Assembly (NCBI GenBank): GCA_964350695.1
Contig: CAYGKM010000025.1
Span: 1 to 6,472, forward strand
Length of the DNA stretch: 6,472 nt
Origin: TMED27 sp964350695
Lineage (GTDB): Bacteria; Pseudomonadota; Alphaproteobacteria; Micavibrionales; Micavibrionaceae
Reading direction: 5' to 3'
The notes under the pieces were generated by a model. The model was not told where the DNA came from, made no database searches, and saw only the letters and a list, made by a program, of their open reading frames with translations. Shown one piece after another: positions 1 through 6,001 of this stretch. Every line of letters starts with the position of its first letter. The first letter of the stretch is position 1. The translations under genes and the position numbers were made by a program.

Positions 1-51
1 AGTCCGCTCATAACGGATTGGTCGCTGGTTCAAGTCCGGCCTGGCCCACCA
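1..51 (+). tRNA. tRNA with CAU anticodon, 3' part (probably tRNA-Ile2)
   Basis: This is the 3' portion of a tRNA cut by the left window edge. The anticodon stem pairs 2-6 with 14-18, including one G-U pair, around the loop CTCATAA, which puts anticodon CAT at 9-11. A five-base variable loop follows. The T arm (24-28 with 36-40) encloses TTCAAGT. The 3' acceptor strand is CTGGCCC, then discriminator A48 and an encoded CCA at 49-51. The D arm and 5' acceptor strand lie outside. A CAU anticodon fits initiator Met, elongator Met or the minor Ile tRNA whose C34 is changed to lysidine by TilS. The run from the anticodon loop through TTGGTCGCTGGTTCAAGTCC closely resembles the E. coli Ile2 tRNA (ileX) as I remember it, so Ile2 is favoured. 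The missing half carries identity elements, so elongator Met remains possible. Confidence 0.85.
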
Positions 52-57
52 TTTCCC

Positions 58-3000
58 TTAAATTATAAATCCATCCGTTGATACGCCGCTGCCGTCTTCT
101 GAAAGATCAGCAAGCGAGAGCATGGTCTGAACAAGCGCATGCGCTTGCGGGGCAGGGGCGCTTTCAATATGGCTCGTACCCTCGATGAAACCACTCAGCG
201 CGTCTTGAAGCGCGGATTGAGCCGAAAGATCAATAATATCCGCCGCATCAAGCGCAGCCGCGCTCTCAACCACGAGGGTTAGCTCGCCGCTAAAGGTCAA
301 TTTATCAACCCGCGCAGGCTCTCCCGCCGCGCCGACAACCTCGATGGTGAGGATATCACCGGTCGAAAGGGCAATATCAGGCAATGTTTCGGAGGTAAGA
401 GAGGCCGCAGTGGCATAAGCCGTTCCGAAGTCCTGATCCGCGACCCAGCCGCCGACTTCCGCGCCGTTTACCTTCACAACATATACGGGCGCGCCGTCAT
501 TTTCGTCAAAATAATCAACCTTCAGGTCAAAAACCCCGCTGCCTTCAATCCATTCCACGCTGATCGCACCCGTGCTGGTGGAAGGAAAAAGCTCCGCAAG
601 CTGCCCGCCTGACGCGTCGCTATCATTGCCAATGCGGTATGCACCGGAAAGCGCAAGGCTCTCGGCTTCATATTCAAAAACGCTCGGCTCAATGATTGTG
701 ATATCGCTGCGGGTGAAATCAATATTATCAATCCGCCCGTAATCCCCGCTTTCGCGTTGAATGAACAATGTTAAATCATCGCCCAAGGCAAGGCTGACGT
801 TTTCAACTGTGAAATCGCTCTGGGTGCTGGGCGCGATCCACGCGGCGTTGCCGTCATTTCGATCCGCGCTCCAACTCGCGATTTCAAGCCCGTTTTTCTG
901 CAGGCTGTAAAGTGCAACGCCATCGGATTCATCAAAGTAATTGAAGGTGATGTCATAGCCGTAGCTGCCGCCATCAGACAGCAATTCCGCGGTCTCAAAA
1001 TTCTCGATCACGTTCAGGATTGTGGGGAAAAGGGCGCTTGTGCCTTCGACAAAGCTGCTATCAGACGCAAGGCGATGCGTTTTAATCGCCCCGCCGGAAA
1101 CAATTTCAAGGTTCTCGGCCTCTAAGGTAAAGGCCACAGCCTCGGCGCTGTATGTGTTGAGGTAATAGGTCGCGCTGGCTGCGCCGCCATTGCCGTCTGT
1201 GATCGAATAAGTGAAACGATCAGAGCCGACATAGCCGTTATTCGAGATTTGCGCGAAACCGTCACTGCCGATTGTCACGTCAAATCCGCGCAAGGATTGC
1301 ACCGTTTCGGCCACAACGCTGAGCGTGTCACCATCAGGATCGCTATCAACGGGAAGCCCCGTGTTCGGATCAACCAAAACGGAAAGCGAAGTTGGCGCGG
1401 CAAAGCTCTCTGAAGACAGATGTTTATCAACCGCAATGGGGTCGAGGTTCGTGTCACCGTCATCGGGCTCGAAATAAAAGCTGTCGACCTTGGCGGCATC
1501 GCCGTCAACGCGCGTGGCAAAAAGCTCGAGGTTATCACCGTTTTCCAAATCAATATTACGGATGGTCTCCGTGCGTTTGCTGGACTCTGCCAAAAAGCGC
1601 GAGCCTTCTGCTGTGTCGGCTACCCATGAATGAATCTCCGCACCGTTCAGGCGCAGGCTGTATGTCGCATCGCCATCTGTTTCATCAAAGTAATTGATGT
1701 TCAGCGCATAAAGCCCGTCCACCCCATCAAAATCGAGGTTAATAGTGCCCGTCGAACCGTTAAGGCCCTGAACTTCCACATATTGCCCGCCCGATGTCGC
1801 GCCGTGGGATTTAATGTCATATCCTGCAAGCAGAAGGTCTTCGGCTTCGTATAAAATAGGCTCAGCATCCTCTGGTGGAGGAGGGGCTTCGGCAATGTTC
1901 AATGTGACGGTGGCGCTGTCACTGCCGCCTTGGCCGTCTTCGAGTGTGTACTCAAAGCTATCCGCGCCAAAGAAGCCCAGTGTCGATGTGTATGTGAAAT
2001 CACCATTGGCAAATATCTGGACACTTCCTGATTGGGCCGTGGAAAATGTTCCCGCCACAACGCTCAATGTTCCGCCGTCGCTATCGCTGTCTGCGCCGAA
2101 CCCGTTATCAACCAAAACATTACCTGAAACGATAACATTCTGCTCGCCTGTGAAGATGTCATCATGTGCGATAGGAGGGAGGTTCGGTGGAGGAGGCTGT
2201 GTGTCGGGCGTGAAAACGCCGTTTTCAAATACGCCATCAGAAAAGACGAGGCGTTCGATGTTACTAAGTGTATCTATGCCCTCATTCCCGATATTATCGG
2301 TAACTTGGGAGACGCTGCCGTCAATTCTAAAAGCAAATGAGAAGTTAGAGAAAACGCCATCATACAGCGCTATGTCGAAGTAGCTACCAGCAGGATAAGC
2401 AGACAAAATGTCGTTGCCTTCGCCGCCTTTAAAGGTGTTGTTCCCTGTGGCCCCGTCAAGGTCGTCGTTCCCGCCGCCGCCTTCTAGGTAATCATCGCCC
2501 TGCATGCCCTCAATTTCATTATCGTATTCGTTGCCGATAATCGTATCGTCGCCTTGCGCGCCTCTGGCATTCTCGATTATTGTCCCATATGCGATCGCAA
2601 CGTTATTGGTGAGGCCGCTCAGGCTGCTAAAGCTGCCTTCGTTCAGGTTCAAAATCTGCCCGTCAGAAGCACTGGCGATATTGATAATATCAATCCCTGC
2701 GCTATCCCAGATAGTAACAACCGGAGATGTGTTTACATTAAAATTGAATTCTTCACGGTCCGCTTCTTCATATCCGCCATAAAGGCCAAAAGAGCCTGTC
2801 CCGTATGCTGTATTCCCTGTTCGCGTATCAAGGTTCGCACCGAAAATTTGCTGGATTGCGTAAATATCAAAAAGCGCAGGCGTTGAGGAGTATTCACGAA
2901 CTGCGCCGTTAGTATGGTCTGCGCCGCTATTTTCCGCGTTAAAATACGACATCACGGAATATTGCCGCGTATCATTCGTCCATATGGCGTCTGTCTGATA

Positions 3001-3453
3001 ATTTGCGCTGCCGTTATAATCGCCGCTATGCCCAAGACCAAGCGAATGCCCGATTTCATGGATTGCGGTAATATAGGCATAATTGCCGAAATCACCTGCA
3101 TCTGTGCCGAAGAACCCTGAAGTCGTATCGAGAACAATGCGGACCTCATCGACAATGCCGCCGGTAACGTTAAAGCCGTTATTATAAAAGCTCGTGGATG
3201 CGGAATAGAGCGTGTCCGTAATGTTGATGTCGCCATTACCCGTGGTCAGCTTGACGAAGCTGATATTTGCAACATCCGACCATTGCGCAAAGGCTCGATC
3301 AATGCCCAAAGCATCGCTCGCATCAAAGCCTGAAACATTATATGTGAAGGTGGTTTTTCCGCCCCAATCTGGGATGCTCCAACCAATGTCGCTCCAAAAA
3401 CCGCTCGTTAAATAATCGGCAAATTGTTCTTTTGTCGCAGCAATTATAGGCAT
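58..3453 (-). CDS. Serralysin-type (M10) zinc metalloprotease with RTX repeats, cadherin-like and CBM-like modules
   Basis: Predicted secreted zinc endopeptidase of 1131 residues. Residues 1-240 form the catalytic domain. The zinc motif HEIGHSLGLGH at 132-142 supplies His132, Glu133 (general base), His136 and His142, and the Met-turn SVMSY at 166-170 carries Met168 and Tyr170, as in serralysins. Six in-register RTX nonapeptides (GxxGxDxxx) occupy 298-351. They are followed by a beta-rich stretch with TLSNIERLVFSDG (395-407) common in RTX proteins, a proline linker (420-427), cadherin-like module 1 (about 429-520), CBM-like module 1 (535-662), cadherin-like module 2 (671-768), and CBM-like modules 2 (776-914) and 3 (926-1056). 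The Ala-rich tail ends DGFII, like the acidic-plus-hydrophobic ends of type I secretion substrates. No N-terminal signal peptide is present, which also fits type I export. The start at 3453 is chosen because GGAG lies 8 bases upstream and a good promoter would begin transcription near 3480, excluding the in-frame ATG codons at 3483 and 3555. Typical serralysins have about 480 residues, so this one is much longer. The substrate is unknown; surface glycans or glycoproteins are an inference from the modules. Confidence 0.92.
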   Translation of the reverse strand: MPIIAATKEQFADYLTSGFWSDIGWSIPDWGGKTTFTYNVSGFDASDALGIDRAFAQWSDVANISFVKLTTGNGDINITDTLYSASTSFYNNGFNVTGGIVDEVRIVLDTTSGFFGTDAGDFGNYAYITAIHEIGHSLGLGHSGDYNGSANYQTDAIWTNDTRQYSVMSYFNAENSGADHTNGAVREYSSTPALFDIYAIQQIFGANLDTRTGNTAYGTGSFGLYGGYEEADREEFNFNVNTSPVVTIWDSAGIDIINIASASDGQILNLNEGSFSSLSGLTNNVAIAYGTIIENARGAQGDDTIIGNEYDNEIEGMQGDDYLEGGGGNDDLDGATGNNTFKGGEGNDILSAYPAGSYFDIALYDGVFSNFSFAFRIDGSVSQVTDNIGNEGIDTLSNIERLVFSDGVFENGVFTPDTQPPPPNLPPIAHDDIFTGEQNVIVSGNVLVDNGFGADSDSDGGTLSVVAGTFSTAQSGSVQIFANGDFTYTSTLGFFGADSFEYTLEDGQGGSDSATVTLNIAEAPPPPEDAEPILYEAEDLLLAGYDIKSHGATSGGQYVEVQGLNGSTGTINLDFDGVDGLYALNINYFDETDGDATYSLRLNGAEIHSWVADTAEGSRFLAESSKRTETIRNIDLENGDNLELFATRVDGDAAKVDSFYFEPDDGDTNLDPIAVDKHLSSESFAAPTSLSVLVDPNTGLPVDSDPDGDTLSVVAETVQSLRGFDVTIGSDGFAQISNNGYVGSDRFTYSITDGNGGAASATYYLNTYSAEAVAFTLEAENLEIVSGGAIKTHRLASDSSFVEGTSALFPTILNVIENFETAELLSDGGSYGYDITFNYFDESDGVALYSLQKNGLEIASWSADRNDGNAAWIAPSTQSDFTVENVSLALGDDLTLFIQRESGDYGRIDNIDFTRSDITIIEPSVFEYEAESLALSGAYRIGNDSDASGGQLAELFPSTSTGAISVEWIEGSGVFDLKVDYFDENDGAPVYVVKVNGAEVGGWVADQDFGTAYATAASLTSETLPDIALSTGDILTIEVVGAAGEPARVDKLTFSGELTLVVESAAALDAADIIDLSAQSALQDALSGFIEGTSHIESAPAPQAHALVQTMLSLADLSEDGSGVSTDGFII
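286..678 (-). repeat. CBM-like module 3 of the protease
   Basis: Third copy of a roughly 130-residue beta-rich module (protease residues 926-1056). It shares with the other copies an opening EAE (929-931), the acidic motif YFDENDG (981-987), an NG turn, W1003 followed by VAD, and ARVD before the last strand (to Asp1050). The layout resembles CBM6/CBM35-type carbohydrate-binding modules, in which an opening Glu-Ala-Glu commonly contributes to calcium binding. Family assignment is from pattern only. Confidence 0.65.
712..1128 (-). repeat. CBM-like module 2 of the protease
   Basis: Second copy of the module (protease residues 776-914), with EAE at 778-780, YFDESDG at 839-845, W861 followed by SAD, and RID at 907-909. 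It carries about ten extra residues between the opening motif and YFDE compared with the other copies. At the DNA level 17 bases (928-944) coding the end of the YFDE motif region are identical to 1681-1697 in module 1, which points to duplication rather than chance similarity. Confidence 0.65.
1468..1851 (-). repeat. CBM-like module 1 of the protease
   Basis: First copy of the module (protease residues 535-662), with EAE at 536-538, SGGQYVEV at 554-561, YFDETDG at 588-594, W610 followed by VAD, and KVD at 655-657 in place of R-x-D. SGGQ is shared with module 3, while the DNA around YFDE is closest to module 2. It lies directly after a Pro-rich linker that ends cadherin-like module 1. Confidence 0.65.
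2401..2562 (-). repeat. RTX calcium-binding nonapeptide block (six repeats)
   Basis: Six consecutive nine-residue repeats in perfect 27-base register (protease residues 298-351): GAQGDDTII, GNEYDNEIE, GMQGDDYLE, GGGGNDDLD, GATGNNTFK and GGEGNDILS. The consensus GGxGxDxxx folds into a calcium-loaded parallel beta roll after export. Repeat 2 has Tyr for the second turn Gly, and repeat 5 has Asn for Asp, so calcium sites there may be weaker. Confidence 0.88.
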
Positions 3454-3461
3454 GTTGGGTA

Positions 3462-3465
3462 CTCC
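3462..3465 (-). promoter_or_regulatory. Ribosome binding site of the protease gene
   Basis: GGAG (within CTGGAGT) on the - strand stands 8 bases before the ATG at 3453. The alternative ATG at 3483 has only AGG at a spacing of 3 bases, and the one at 3555 has no convincing site. This decides the start in favour of a protein beginning MPIIAATKEQ. Confidence 0.65.
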
Positions 3466-3486
3466 AGAGAATTTTATGTCCATAAA

Positions 3487-3516
3487 CCTATAGCAAATAA
3501 ATTTGTAAAAAGGCAA
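3487..3516 (-). promoter_or_regulatory. Candidate sigma-70-type promoter of the protease gene
   Basis: On the - strand a -35 element TTGCCT (3516-3511) is followed after 18 bases by TATAGG (3492-3487), preceded by TGC, which makes an extended -10. Each hexamer matches the consensus at four of six positions. Transcription would start near 3480, giving a leader of about 27 bases that contains the GGAG site. The call rests on pattern only. Confidence 0.45.
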
Positions 3517-3630
3517 TGGAAAGCAGACATTTCTAAGGATACATAAATTCATCATCGCCTTGGCGGTTGATTGTGCGGGGCATGTCCGATAGGTTCACCC
3601 GTCTTTAAAAATCTAACGGTCATAAAAACA

Positions 3631-5169
3631 ATGAGAACAATGTTCACGAATTTCTGGGGAAACAGCCCGAGAACCGAGCTTTTATCCGGTCTTACGGTCG
3701 CGCTCGCCCTTGTCCCCGAAGCGGTCGCCTTTGCCTTCGTAGCGGGCGTAGAACCCTTGGTCGGGCTGTATGCGGCGTTCATGGTGGGGCTTATTACGTC
3801 TGTTTTTGGCGGGCGTCCGGGAATGATCTCCGGCGCAACAGGCGCGCTGGCGGTTGTCATGGTTAGTCTCGTCGCGATACACGGCGTGCAATATCTCTTT
3901 GCGACCGTGGTGCTGATGGGGCTTTTCCAGTTTGCTGCGGGGATATTGCGCTTGGGGAAATACATCCGCATGGTGCCATATCCGGTGATGCTGGGATTTG
4001 TAAACGGCCTTGCAATCGTGATCTTCCTTGCGCAGCTCGGTCAGTTTAAAACCCCTGATGGCGCGTGGATGGAGGGCATGGCACTTTATATGATGCTCGG
4101 CGTAATCGCGCTGACCATGGCTGTGGTGTATATCTTGCCGCGCATCACAACGAAATTTCCATCCGCGCTGGCGGGTATTATTGTTGCGACGCTGGTGGTG
4201 ATTTTCACCGGCATAGACACCAAAACCGTGGGCGACCTTGCCCCCATCGCGGGCGGCTTTCCGGATTTCGCAATCCCCCAAGTGCCGTTTACGCTTGAGA
4301 CGCTATACATCATCGCGCCCTATGCGCTGGTGCTGGCGGCGATTGGCTTGATCGAAAGCTTGCTGACGCTGACCTTGATTGACGAAATGACCGAAACGCG
4401 CGGACGCAACTCCCAGGAATGTATGGCGCAAGGCGCGGCCAACATTGTCACAGGATTCTTCGGCGGCATGGGTGGCTGCGCGATGATCGGTCAATCCATG
4501 ATTAACATCAAATCCGGCGGAAGAGGGCGCTTGGGCGGGATTTCGGCGGCGCTGTTCTTGCTGTCTTTTATTCTCTTCGCCGCACAATGGATCGAGATGA
4601 TCCCCGTCGCCGCGCTGATCGGGGTGATGTTCGTGGTGGTGATCGCCACCTTTGAATGGTCGAGCTTCCGAATGATGCGCAAAATTCCCGCATCCGATGC
4701 GTTCATTATCTTTCTTGTGTCCGCCGTCACGGTGCTGACCGATCTGGCGATTGCTGTTGTGGTGGGGGTGATTGTCTCCGCGCTGGTCTTCGCGTGGCAA
4801 ACCGCGAAAAACATTTATGTTGAGGTCAAAGCAGAGGATAAAAACTCGAAAACCTATATCCTGCACGGGCAGCTTTTCTTCGCCTCGATTGAGCAATTCC
4901 GCGATCTCTTCACGCCCAAGAATGATCCGAAAGAAGTCACAATTGATTTCCGCTATTCCCGCGTTTGGGATCACTCCGCGCTGGAGGCGATTGACGCGCT
5001 CGCGGATCGCTATGAAAAGACAGGGACAACGCTGCACCTTGTGGGCCTTAGCAAAGACTGTAAGGATTTGCTCTATAAGGCAGGCAGCATGGTGGAAACG
5101 GACGAGGACGATGATCCGCGCTATCGGGTTGTGGTGGATTATAAGTCCCACCCGCCAAAGACGGCGTAA
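3631..5169 (+). CDS. SulP (SLC26-type) inorganic anion transporter with STAS domain
   Basis: Inner-membrane secondary transporter of 512 residues, a usual length for the family. SulP proteins move sulfate, bicarbonate or dicarboxylates; the substrate here cannot be told from sequence. The opening LTVALALVPEAVAFAFVAGV (21-40) is the typical first helix. GLYAAF (45-50), the helix LIESLLT (240-246) and the loop GGMGGCAMIGQS (278-289) with NIKSGGRGR (292-300) are core family motifs. Hydrophobic segments run from about residue 18 to 390. A cytoplasmic STAS domain follows (about 398-490), with Ser449 in WDHSAL at the place where anti-sigma-antagonist STAS domains carry their phosphorylated Ser. The acidic run DEDDD sits at 491-495. 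ATG 3631 is chosen because it directly precedes the conserved part, but its ribosome site is weak; ATG 3640 is nearly as likely, and a TTG at 3571 would add an unlikely leader. No clear promoter or terminator was found. It is divergent from the protease gene. Confidence 0.93.
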   Translation: MRTMFTNFWGNSPRTELLSGLTVALALVPEAVAFAFVAGVEPLVGLYAAFMVGLITSVFGGRPGMISGATGALAVVMVSLVAIHGVQYLFATVVLMGLFQFAAGILRLGKYIRMVPYPVMLGFVNGLAIVIFLAQLGQFKTPDGAWMEGMALYMMLGVIALTMAVVYILPRITTKFPSALAGIIVATLVVIFTGIDTKTVGDLAPIAGGFPDFAIPQVPFTLETLYIIAPYALVLAAIGLIESLLTLTLIDEMTETRGRNSQECMAQGAANIVTGFFGGMGGCAMIGQSMINIKSGGRGRLGGISAALFLLSFILFAAQWIEMIPVAALIGVMFVVVIATFEWSSFRMMRKIPASDAFIIFLVSAVTVLTDLAIAVVVGVIVSALVFAWQTAKNIYVEVKAEDKNSKTYILHGQLFFASIEQFRDLFTPKNDPKEVTIDFRYSRVWDHSALEAIDALADRYEKTGTTLHLVGLSKDCKDLLYKAGSMVETDEDDDPRYRVVVDYKSHPPKTA

Positions 5170-5184
5170 AGGCGCACATTTTCT

Positions 5185-5212
5185 TTGACATCTTCCCAAA
5201 AATCCTTATAAA
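5185..5212 (+). promoter_or_regulatory. Strong sigma-70-type promoter of rpsD
   Basis: A perfect -35 hexamer TTGACA (5185-5190) is followed after 16 bases by TATAAA (5207-5212), five of six matches to the -10 consensus. It begins 16 bases after the stop of the transporter gene. The bases between the -10 and the likely start (CGCTCC, 5213-5218) are GC-rich, the discriminator type seen at stringently controlled ribosomal promoters. Control by ppGpp and DksA is an inference. Confidence 0.8.
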
Positions 5213-5219
5213 CGCTCCT

Positions 5220-5322
5220 ATTCCTGAGAAGTAGGGGCGGGTAGCCTCTCGTTGATTGAGTTCAATATCTCTTTGATTGATCGGGATAAGAAAAACAAAC
5301 CGTCTATGAAAGGACATAAACC
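5220..5322 (+). promoter_or_regulatory. rpsD 5' leader with possible structure
   Basis: Given the promoter upstream, the rpsD transcript would have a leader of about 100 bases. Visible elements are a possible hairpin AGGGGC/GCCTCT (5233-5238 with 5244-5249, one G-U pair, five-base loop), an inverted repeat ATTGA-GT-TCAAT (5255-5266), and two copies of TTGATTGA (5252-5259 and 5273-5280). The Shine-Dalgarno AAAGGA is at 5309-5314. S4 autoregulates through leader RNA in other bacteria, but I recognise no known S4 leader class here. Confidence 0.4.
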
Positions 5323-5943
5323 ATGAGTGGAAAACGTATATCCGCAAAACATAAAATTGACCGCCGCATCGGAGGAAACCTCTGGGGCCGCGCAAAATCT
5401 CCCTTTAACACACGCCAAGTGCCTCCGGGTATGCACGGCGCAAACCGCCGCGGTAAGCTCTCCGATTACGGCATGCAGCTTATGGCGAAGCAAAAGCTTA
5501 AAGCCTATTACGGCAACATTGGCGAAAAACAATTCCGCAACTACTTCAAAGAAGCAGGCCGTCTTAAAGGCGATACAGGTCAAAACCTGATCGGTCTTCT
5601 TGAGCGCCGCTTGGACGCTGTTGTTTACCGCGCGAAATTCGTGCCGACAGTATTCGCTGCGCGCCAATTCGTGAACCACAAACACGTGACAGTAAACGGT
5701 AAAGTCGTAAACATCCCGTCATACCTTGTTAAAGAAGGTGATGTGATTGAAGTGCGTGAAAAATCACGTAACATCCCGATGGTGATCGAGGCGCAAGGCC
5801 TTGCAGAGCGTGACTACGTTGAATATGTAGACGTTGATCCAAAAGCAATGAAAGCGACATTCATCCGCATTCCTTTGCTTGAAGATGTTCCATATGCAGT
5901 TCAAATGGAACCAAACCTTATTGTGGAATTCTATTCTCGCTAA
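5323..5943 (+). CDS. rpsD: 30S ribosomal protein S4
   Basis: S4 binds 16S rRNA directly and starts assembly of the 30S body; it also contributes to decoding accuracy. The 206-residue product has the usual length. The N-terminal S4 domain contains LWGRAKSPFNTRQVPPGMHG and lacks the Cys ligands of the zinc form. The RNA-binding S4 fold follows, with LIGLLERRLDAVVYRAKF and FAARQFVNHKHVTVNGKVVN. The end, YAVQMEPNLIVEFYSR, is standard for the alphaproteobacterial protein. The ATG has AAAGGA 8 bases upstream. The gene appears monocistronic, with its own strong promoter and terminator, unlike E. coli, where S4 lies in the alpha operon with rpoA. Codons such as CGC/CGT for Arg and AAA for Lys are frequent, as expected of a highly expressed gene. 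Confidence 0.99.
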   Translation: MSGKRISAKHKIDRRIGGNLWGRAKSPFNTRQVPPGMHGANRRGKLSDYGMQLMAKQKLKAYYGNIGEKQFRNYFKEAGRLKGDTGQNLIGLLERRLDAVVYRAKFVPTVFAARQFVNHKHVTVNGKVVNIPSYLVKEGDVIEVREKSRNIPMVIEAQGLAERDYVEYVDVDPKAMKATFIRIPLLEDVPYAVQMEPNLIVEFYSR

Positions 5944-5971
5944 GGCGGGACGAACCCAAAAGATTTCAAAG

Positions 5972-6001
5972 AAAGCCGCTCAAAACTGGGCGGCTTTTTT
6001 T
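5972..6001 (+). terminator. Intrinsic terminator of rpsD, probably bidirectional
   Basis: A ten-pair stem AAAGCCGCTC/GGGCGGCTTT (5972-5981 with 5988-5997, one G-U pair) closes a six-base loop, and a run of seven T covers 5995-6001. It starts 28 bases after the rpsD stop. Read on the other strand, the same hairpin is followed by TTTCTTT, so it could also end the convergent methyltransferase transcript, whose stop codon (6002-6000) overlaps the T run. Confidence 0.9.

Noticed and set aside
1814..2383. Open frame of 189 codons on the + strand opposite the protease gene
   Set aside because: Low-complexity Ser/Pro-rich product, no ribosome site seen, and exactly antisense to conserved cadherin-like, linker and RTX-region coding sequence.
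2401..2562. Regular 27-base periodicity that might suggest a CRISPR-like or satellite array
   Set aside because: The period equals nine codons in the protease frame and encodes RTX nonapeptides. The DNA repeats are not identical and have no spacers.
3454..3555. N-terminal extension of the protease beginning at 3555, with a hydrophobic stretch
   Set aside because: It lacks a ribosome site and covers the likely promoter. Serralysins are exported by type I systems without an N-terminal signal peptide.
3560..3595. Possible SulP promoter (TTGATT at 3567-3572 with GATAGG or TAGGTT)
   Set aside because: The -10 candidates match the consensus poorly or have 15-base spacing. The evidence is too weak to annotate.
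3571..3630. TTG start giving a 20-residue extension of the SulP protein
   Set aside because: A rare start codon without a supporting ribosome site, and the added residues do not resemble SulP N-termini.
5170..5184. Possible terminator for the SulP gene before the rpsD promoter
   Set aside because: No hairpin with a T run is visible in the short gap, so read-through into rpsD cannot be excluded but no terminator can be called.
4303..5199. Open frame of 298 codons on the - strand opposite the SulP gene
   Set aside because: The product is rich in His, Arg and Gln with no recognisable domain, and it lies antisense to a clear transporter gene. It is a codon-bias shadow.
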